A stretch of DNA of 64,000 bases, taken from UBA1794 sp050946375 (GTDB lineage Bacteria; Bacteroidota; Bacteroidia; Bacteroidales; Bacteroidaceae). A model generated the notes under the pieces. It saw only the letters and a program-made list of their open reading frames with translations, was not told the origin of the DNA and searched no databases. Below, one piece after another: positions 58,860-64,000 of this stretch (its first letter is position 1; every line of letters begins with the position of its first letter). Where the stretch lies: NCBI GenBank assembly GCA_050946375.1, contig JBMNUT010000003.1:186001-250000 (forward strand), written 5' to 3'. The translations under genes were made by a program, and so were the position numbers.

Positions 58860-61800
58860 TTATTCTACGGGCTCTATTCGGTTGGGATATACGTACCAGA
58901 GGTAGCCTTCTACTTCGGCATGCCCCATTTCGCGCAGCAGTTTCATGTAGCCGCTTACCTGGTCGCGATATTCTTCGCGAGGGGTTCCGAACTTGAAGTC
59001 TACGACTATTATCCGTCCGTCCAGTGCCATGACGCGGTCGGGACGGTGTATCCGGCAGACTTTCTCGCCCGGTTGGCGCGAGAGGATGCTGCACTCGTTG
59101 TACACCTTGGCAGAACCGTCGTACCAGTGTCTTGCCTGCGGATGAGCGAGGGCTTTGCGGGTGATGCGGCGTGCCTCGTCCTGTTCCTTTCGGGTGAATA
59201 CGCCTTCGGAGTAGAACTGCTCCAGCGCCGGCTCCAGATCGTCGGCTGTACGGATGGAAGCGAACAGGGCATGCAGGGTTTTGCCCCGGTCGAGATAGCT
59301 TTTTCCTTCGGTCTGCTCTTCTTCGCCACCACGGGCAATGAAGGCGGCCGAGCGGTTGGATTGCCGGAACTCCATGCGGAACGAGTGGGAACACATGTGG
59401 GCCGTCGTCTCGTCGGCGGGCGGAAGAAACGGATTGGGACTCTTCTCTTTTTGTTCTTCGCCGGGGGAAGTGCTTTCGAAGAGCGGCAGGCCGAAATGAA
59501 AGACTTGCACCGCTTCCGAAAAAGATGCAGTGGTTTCCGGCTGAAGCCTTGCATCTTTTTCCTCTTCGCCTTGCATCTTTTTCTGTTCTTCCTCGCTCCA
59601 TTGTGCACCGGGCAGGGCGTCGGCCGGGTCTTCCTGCAGCACTTCTTCCATGAGGCTGCCCATGGAGCGGTTTTTGCCCTGGCTCCAGATAATCAGGCGC
59701 TCTTTGGGTCGCGTCAGGGCTACGTAGAGCAGATTCAGATTGTCTACCCACTGTTGCAGCTTTTCTTGCTCATAATCGGCATGAAACAGCGACTGATTCA
59801 TCTCCTTCACGTAGGCTACGGGCAGAATGGGCGGGCCTGAAAACAGTTCGTCCCGAGGGGTTCCGCACCAGAGTATATCGCCGTTTCGCTCCAGTTCCCA
59901 GTCGCAGAAGGGGAGCAGAACGGTGTGGAACTCCAGTCCCTTCGAGGCATGAATCGTAAGGATGCGCACTCCGTCGGCCGAATTGCCCGGTATGGTCTGC
60001 CGGGAGAGCGTGTCGTCCCAGAACGAGAGGAAGTCGCTCAGGTTGGAACTGCCGAGACGCAGGTATTCCTGCACCTTGTCGAAAAAGAAAAGCAGGTAGG
60101 CGTCTTGTCCGGCAATGCGGTCCAGTTCGAGAATGCGGTAGGTGCGTTCGAGCAATTCCTGCAGGGGGAGCGCATGCAGTTCCTCCTGTTTGTACCAGGC
60201 TTCGGGCAATATGCCGGCGGTCGGTTGGGCGGTTGTGGCGACGGGCGGGTTGGAAAGTACGGTTTGTTGTGCCCGGTCGTCGCCGCAGACTGCTTCTTTC
60301 CAGTGTACGGCCAGGGTGGCTGCCGCCAGCTTGTCACTGCCGTCGGCCAGTACCCGCAGGGCTTCGATTAGCAGTCCTACGGCAACCGACGAGTCGAGGC
60401 GGTAGGTTTCGTTGCTGATGAGCCGTATTTCCGGGGCGTGGAGGCTGAAGTAGTCGGCCACGGGGGCAATGTCTTTTTTGTATCGGAAGAGCAGGGCGAT
60501 GTCTTTCTGCTGCATGCCGGCAGTCAGGAGTCCGCGTATGGTGGACAGCAGCTGGGCACTTGTCGCTTCCTGATAGGCGTCTTTGTCTTTCGTCTTCAGC
60601 ATGCGCAGCTCGACACAGCCGGTGGTTTGCTTGTCGGGATAGTGCTGGATTACGTCGGAGTAGGCCGTGCCGAGTGCTTCTCCGCTGCTGGAACACTCGG
60701 TGGCATACTGCCGGTTGAGCCGTTCGACCAGGCGGGGAAACAGAAAGTTGTTGAATCGTATAACGTTTTCCGCACTTCGCCGGTTGGTGTCCAGCCGGCG
60801 TTCTTCGACGGGGAAGGGGCCGAACTGTCCGCTGAGTCCGTTCAGTATCTTCCATTCGCCGCCGCGCCAGCGGTAAATGCTTTGCTTGACGTCGCCCACG
60901 ATGAGGGAGTCTTCGTTTTGTGACAGGCATTCGGTGAGCAGAAGCTCGAAGTTTTTCCACTGGAGCAGCGAGGTATCCTGAAATTCGTCTATCATGACGT
61001 GGCGGATTTGCGTTCCGCTTTTTTCGAAAACGAAGGAGAAATCGTCGTTGCCAATCAGTGCATGCAGCAAACTGTTGGTATCGGCCAGGAGGAAACGCCC
61101 CAAGCGCTCGTTCTCTTGTTGTACGGATTCGCTGATGCGGGAGAGCAGCCCGATGTTGTAAATGTGGGTCAGTGCCAGCCGGAGTGTATAGTAGAGAGGA
61201 AGAATCTCCTTTCGGTATTTTTCAGCCTCGTCAAGCAACGGGAGCAGAAGTCGCTGTCCGAGGTCGGCAATCTCCTCACGCCGCGGACTACTGGCGGCAG
61301 TCCATCCTTCTTCGCCATCCATGAGTTTGAGCAAAGTGGGCTTCAGAATTTCCTCGTCGGACAGCTCCGTACAGTCGTTCAGCCTTTGGAAATAGCCGAA
61401 CAGGGGAAAGCTCTTTTTCTTCTTGAAGTCATCGCTGGTCAGATTGTACTGCTCCAGTATCTGGTAGAAGCGGCCGGAAAACTCCCGGAGGTGCGCTTCT
61501 ATTTCCTTACGCTTCCTGAGTAATTGGCTGCGGTAGCTGCGTATGAATCCAGACTGGCTGAGGCAACGGTGCATTTCCTGCTTGTATCGGGCAAAATCCT
61601 CGCGGAAAATCTCTTTTCCAAAGTCGTTTATCCGCTGAACGACGTTCCAACTTTTTCCTTCCCCCGTCTGTTCGTCCATATAGTCCAGTATCCAAGTCAG
61701 CAATTCGCTGCCTTGTTTCACGTCGCGAAGGAGGTTTTCGACGGCTTCCCTGACGACTTTGTCCTGATCGAGTTCGATATCCAGGCCGGGGCTTAGCTCT

Positions 61801-62171
61801 AATTCGCGAGCCAGGTTGCGCATGACGGATTGGAAGAAGGAGTCTATCGTCTCGACGCGGAAGCGGCCGAAATCATGCACGATTCTTGTGAGCGCTTCCC
61901 GCGTCCGTTCCTGAATGACTTGTTCCGGGAGTCCGGTAGTTTCGCGCAGTACTTTCAGATAAGGGGCTCCTTCGGGAAGCTGGTGGCTCAGTGCAAAGAG
62001 CTGGCCCAGGATGCGTTCTTTCATTTCGGCCGTGGCCTTGTGGGTAAAGGTTACGGCTAAAATCTGACGGTACGACAGGGGATTGGCCAGCAGGAGTTTG
62101 ATGTATTCGACTGCCAGGGTGAAGGTCTTTCCCGATCCTGCCGAGGCTTTATAGACAATCAGTTTGCTCAT
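58860..62171 (-). CDS. addA: AddA-like UvrD-family helicase/nuclease subunit
   Basis: A 1103-residue superfamily 1 helicase with a C-terminal nuclease. Walker A is YKASAGSGKTFTLAVEYIKL (residues 8-27), motif Ia AVTFTHKATAEMKERI, Walker B MIDEFQDTSLLQW, motif III GDVKQSIYRWRGG, and VALTRPKERLIIW. The nuclease end has IIVVDFKFGTPREEYRDQV. Residues 861-890 (KKMQGEEEKDARLQPETTAS and on to VQV) are translated from a 22-nt repeat array and join the helicase to the nuclease. The start is 29 bases after menA. Confidence 0.92.
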   Translation of the reverse strand: MSKLIVYKASAGSGKTFTLAVEYIKLLLANPLSYRQILAVTFTHKATAEMKERILGQLFALSHQLPEGAPYLKVLRETTGLPEQVIQERTREALTRIVHDFGRFRVETIDSFFQSVMRNLARELELSPGLDIELDQDKVVREAVENLLRDVKQGSELLTWILDYMDEQTGEGKSWNVVQRINDFGKEIFREDFARYKQEMHRCLSQSGFIRSYRSQLLRKRKEIEAHLREFSGRFYQILEQYNLTSDDFKKKKSFPLFGYFQRLNDCTELSDEEILKPTLLKLMDGEEGWTAASSPRREEIADLGQRLLLPLLDEAEKYRKEILPLYYTLRLALTHIYNIGLLSRISESVQQENERLGRFLLADTNSLLHALIGNDDFSFVFEKSGTQIRHVMIDEFQDTSLLQWKNFELLLTECLSQNEDSLIVGDVKQSIYRWRGGEWKILNGLSGQFGPFPVEERRLDTNRRSAENVIRFNNFLFPRLVERLNRQYATECSSSGEALGTAYSDVIQHYPDKQTTGCVELRMLKTKDKDAYQEATSAQLLSTIRGLLTAGMQQKDIALLFRYKKDIAPVADYFSLHAPEIRLISNETYRLDSSVAVGLLIEALRVLADGSDKLAAATLAVHWKEAVCGDDRAQQTVLSNPPVATTAQPTAGILPEAWYKQEELHALPLQELLERTYRILELDRIAGQDAYLLFFFDKVQEYLRLGSSNLSDFLSFWDDTLSRQTIPGNSADGVRILTIHASKGLEFHTVLLPFCDWELERNGDILWCGTPRDELFSGPPILPVAYVKEMNQSLFHADYEQEKLQQWVDNLNLLYVALTRPKERLIIWSQGKNRSMGSLMEEVLQEDPADALPGAQWSEEEQKKMQGEEEKDARLQPETTASFSEAVQVFHFGLPLFESTSPGEEQKEKSPNPFLPPADETTAHMCSHSFRMEFRQSNRSAAFIARGGEEEQTEGKSYLDRGKTLHALFASIRTADDLEPALEQFYSEGVFTRKEQDEARRITRKALAHPQARHWYDGSAKVYNECSILSRQPGEKVCRIHRPDRVMALDGRIIVVDFKFGTPREEYRDQVSGYMKLLREMGHAEVEGYLWYVYPNRIEPVE
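59502..59589. repeat. 22-nt period array inside addA, four units
   Basis: Units begin at 59502, 59524, 59546 and 59568. The last two are nearly identical (GCCTTGCATCTTTTTC). AAAAAGATGCA (59519-59529) and TGCATCTTTTT (59550-59560) form an 11-bp perfect inverted repeat, terminator-like in the addA transcript. The array keeps the frame open. Confidence 0.88.
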
Positions 62172-62200
62172 GGTGGAAATAGGCTCTTGGAAAATGTTTT

Positions 62201-63097
62201 TTAGGTAAGGAGGTGAGTGAGGACGAAGGCTATGGACAAGATGCCGGAGAACAGCAGTTGGAGTTGGGCGGTGCGCTCATCCAAATGAAGAATGCACGTG
62301 CTGTCTCCCTGCAGGTAGCGTTGAAGGGTACGGAGATTGCCCCAGGTTGCGGGAATGACAAGCAGTACGGACAAGGAGGCTGGCGGAAGTTGACCCACTG
62401 CTACGCATAAAACAATCCAGAGAAGGGGCAAAATCAGTTCAACCCGGTAGATTATGGCCGAAAGGCGGGTGCCTAACCGGATGGGGAGGGTGGATATCTG
62501 CGCCTGGCGGTCGTTGTCCTGGTCGCGCAGGTTATTGATGTGCAGAATAGCTACGGTGATTAAGCCTACGGGCAGGGCGATGGTCCACAAAACCGAATAG
62601 TGAAATGCTCCGGTGGCTATGAGCGAAGTGCCGAGTGCGGGCAGCAATGCGTAAGCGACGAAGATGACGAAGTCGCCGGCTGCGTGGTATTTGAAAAAAG
62701 GATAGGCCAGTGTGCAGCAAATACCGCCTAAACCAATCCACAGCAGGGAGGGCTGCGTGAAGAGCAGCAGGCCGATGCCAGAAAGGGCGGCAGCGGTCAG
62801 TAAAAACAGGCTTAGAATAAGGATTTCCCGCGGTTGGAATATTTTGTTGACCAGTGATTTTGCACTTGAAGATTCTGTGCAGTCTATGCCTCGGCGATAG
62901 TCGAAATAGTCACTCCAGGTGTTTCCTGCTGCGTGGAACAGCAGGATGCTGACCAAGGCCCACAGGCAATAGCCGACGTGGATTTCGGTTTCGGTCCAAA
63001 GGAGGTAGCAGGAGGTCACGACGACCGGCATGGCCGAGGCTGGAAATGACCACGGACGGACAGCAATCGCCCATTCTTTAAGAGGATGTCGATTCAT
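62201..63097 (-). CDS. menA: 1,4-dihydroxy-2-naphthoate polyprenyltransferase
   Basis: A 298-residue membrane prenyltransferase of the UbiA family, for menaquinone synthesis. Prenyl diphosphate-binding motifs are NTWSDYFDYRRGID (about residues 61-74) and INNLRDQDNDRQ. Eight or nine membrane helices. The start MNRHPLKEW at 63097 is downstream of a -7 box at 63128-63135; the longer frame would begin above it. It leads menA-addA-addB. Confidence 0.93.
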   Translation of the reverse strand: MNRHPLKEWAIAVRPWSFPASAMPVVVTSCYLLWTETEIHVGYCLWALVSILLFHAAGNTWSDYFDYRRGIDCTESSSAKSLVNKIFQPREILILSLFLLTAAALSGIGLLLFTQPSLLWIGLGGICCTLAYPFFKYHAAGDFVIFVAYALLPALGTSLIATGAFHYSVLWTIALPVGLITVAILHINNLRDQDNDRQAQISTLPIRLGTRLSAIIYRVELILPLLWIVLCVAVGQLPPASLSVLLVIPATWGNLRTLQRYLQGDSTCILHLDERTAQLQLLFSGILSIAFVLTHLLT

Positions 63098-63127
63098 TGT
63101 TGACAGGAAAATAGCGTTAATGAGGAG

Positions 63128-63135
63128 CAAAGGTA
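63128..63135 (-). promoter_or_regulatory. -7 box TACCTTTG upstream of menA
   Basis: TAnnTTTG match 31 bases before the menA ATG; it lies in the 92-base gap after the acyltransferase. Confidence 0.6.
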
Positions 63136-63189
63136 GGGAAACTATTCGGTATTCCCATGCCGGTGTCTGGGCAAAAGCCGTCTTTTTCG

Positions 63190-64000
63190 TCACACTCCAC
63201 CGGTCAGAAAAGCCAGGATGCGGTTGCGCTGGATGAAATACCGCACGAGGAACAGGGGAATGAGCACGCCCAGGATGAGGGCCAACAGGAGTGCCGCAAA
63301 ATAAGATGCGGGATTATAGAGCCCGATGTGCTCGTAGAGGAGGCGTACCGCGTAGACTCCGGCCATGTGGAAGAGGTAGATGTGGGCGCTGTACTTGCCC
63401 AACAGGCTGAGTACGTTGCCGCTTCGGGAAAGAAAGCCGGGGCGGATTGGGTCGTTGCCTGCAGGAAAGAGCAGACAGGAGAGATAGACGACGGATAAAG
63501 TGCCGCATGTTCCGCGTAAAACATGCAGTACTTTTCCCCAATTCCCTTGCAGGTCTGTAAGAAAAGCTACGGTGTAAACTGCCACCGCGATGAGGAAAAG
63601 TGCCAAAGGCCGCGTCGGAGGCTTCCTGAGGATGGGGAAGAGGCACATGCCGAGGTAGAAGTAGATGAGGAAGTTCCCTACGTAACTCAGGTAAAAGATA
63701 CCGGGCAGCGGAGCGAAAAGCAGTACTACTGCTGCGATGCCCGTCCATAGATAAGCGCCGCCCGGCAGGCGTGTGGTGATGATGGCCAGCAGGAATATGA
63801 GAAACAGGGTGTAGATAAACCAGAGGAACACGGCCGACCCGCCGACGTTCTCGTAGCAGATCCGGAGCAGATAGGAGAGGGTTACGGGCTCGCGTACCGT
63901 AAGAAAATGCCCCAGGAGGAAGTTGGTTCCGGCAATCAGCAGGGAGATGAAGAAATAGGGCACCATCAAGCGCTTGAATTTCTTACCGAGAAAGTGGGGA
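63190..64000 (-). CDS. acyltransferase family membrane protein (partial, N-terminus beyond the right edge)
   Basis: The C-terminal 269 residues of a multi-helix membrane protein of the acyltransferase-3 (OatA/WecH) type. Positively charged PHFLGKKFKRLMVPYFF opens the visible part. Membrane helices follow (LWFIYTLFLIFLLAII, YLWTGIAAVVLLFAPL, FLIYFYLGMCLFPIL, ALFLIAVAVYTVAFL), and late SAHIYLFHMAGVYAVRL is typical. The frame runs past 64000. It probably O-acetylates a surface polysaccharide; the substrate is unknown. Confidence 0.85.
   Translation of the reverse strand, partial: PHFLGKKFKRLMVPYFFISLLIAGTNFLLGHFLTVREPVTLSYLLRICYENVGGSAVFLWFIYTLFLIFLLAIITTRLPGGAYLWTGIAAVVLLFAPLPGIFYLSYVGNFLIYFYLGMCLFPILRKPPTRPLALFLIAVAVYTVAFLTDLQGNWGKVLHVLRGTCGTLSVVYLSCLLFPAGNDPIRPGFLSRSGNVLSLLGKYSAHIYLFHMAGVYAVRLLYEHIGLYNPASYFAALLLALILGVLIPLFLVRYFIQRNRILAFLTGGV

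Overview
The window is a stretch of chromosome from a member of the Bacteroidales, most like Bacteroides and its close relatives. The evidence is the gene content (PorD/DUF4835, DUF5715, DUF3737, a Porin_10-type putative porin, the menaquinone genes menA and menG, a Tat-exported aldo/keto reductase). Upstream regions repeatedly carry the Bacteroidetes -7 box TAnnTTTG, in several places with a TTTG -33 box about 20 bases earlier. Shine-Dalgarno sequences are mostly lacking. I saw no rRNA, tRNA, CRISPR array or insertion sequence.

Layout. 1-4700 is accessory: a Tat aldo/keto reductase (cut by the left edge), an SDR oxidoreductase, an AraC regulator, the remains of a divergent AraC / TolC-HlyD efflux locus, and a small winged-helix gene. 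4747-5439 is a lipoprotein. 5819-15225 is a long same-strand run: dnaN, a DEDDh exonuclease, coaBC, porD, recN, rlmB, an inactive-protease/TPR protein and manA, ended by a strong hairpin. gyrA and a TPR gene follow. On the minus strand from 31909 down to 19525 lie an acyl-CoA-synthetase-like gene, kdsA, a clpC lacking its N-domain, an agmatine deiminase, an APH-kinase/RapZ fusion, a MurU-like nucleotidyltransferase, a Ca2+ P-type ATPase and an MscS channel. An S9 peptidase lies at 32207-34321. purC-menG-aroE-TPR and phoH are on the minus strand. DUF5715 and a DEAD-box helicase are on the plus strand. Then come, on the minus strand, ftsK-lolA-trxB, DUF3737-patB, a MATE exporter and a porin; on the plus strand a lipoprotein and paaK-ACT; and on the minus strand menA-addA-addB, with the 3' part of an acyltransferase at the right edge.

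The most striking feature is not a gene. At least eleven sites carry short arrays with a period of 22 bases (one unit at 15331 is 24). Each unit is built as AAAAG, then about 8 bases centred on TGCA, then CTTTT, then about 4 bases. Units occur in two orientations that are reverse complements of each other, so neighbouring units form perfect 10-13 bp inverted repeats, several ending in T runs like intrinsic terminators. Most arrays lie between genes or overlap stop codons. Three lie inside coding sequence: they encode the whole N-terminus of ClpC (replacing the usual Clp_N domain), a linker in AddA and a loop in the DEAD-box helicase. One forms a terminator with a competing hairpin just upstream of the mscS start. 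I do not recall a named family that matches.

The other main points are the collapsed efflux operon, with all three genes internally deleted but their order and ends preserved; a kinase-RapZ fusion overlapping a MurU-like gene, which suggests amino-sugar salvage with a built-in GlcN6P-sensing domain; and a degenerate trypsin-fold/TPR protein in a replication/repair operon. All functions are read from sequence motifs recognised by eye. No database search was run.
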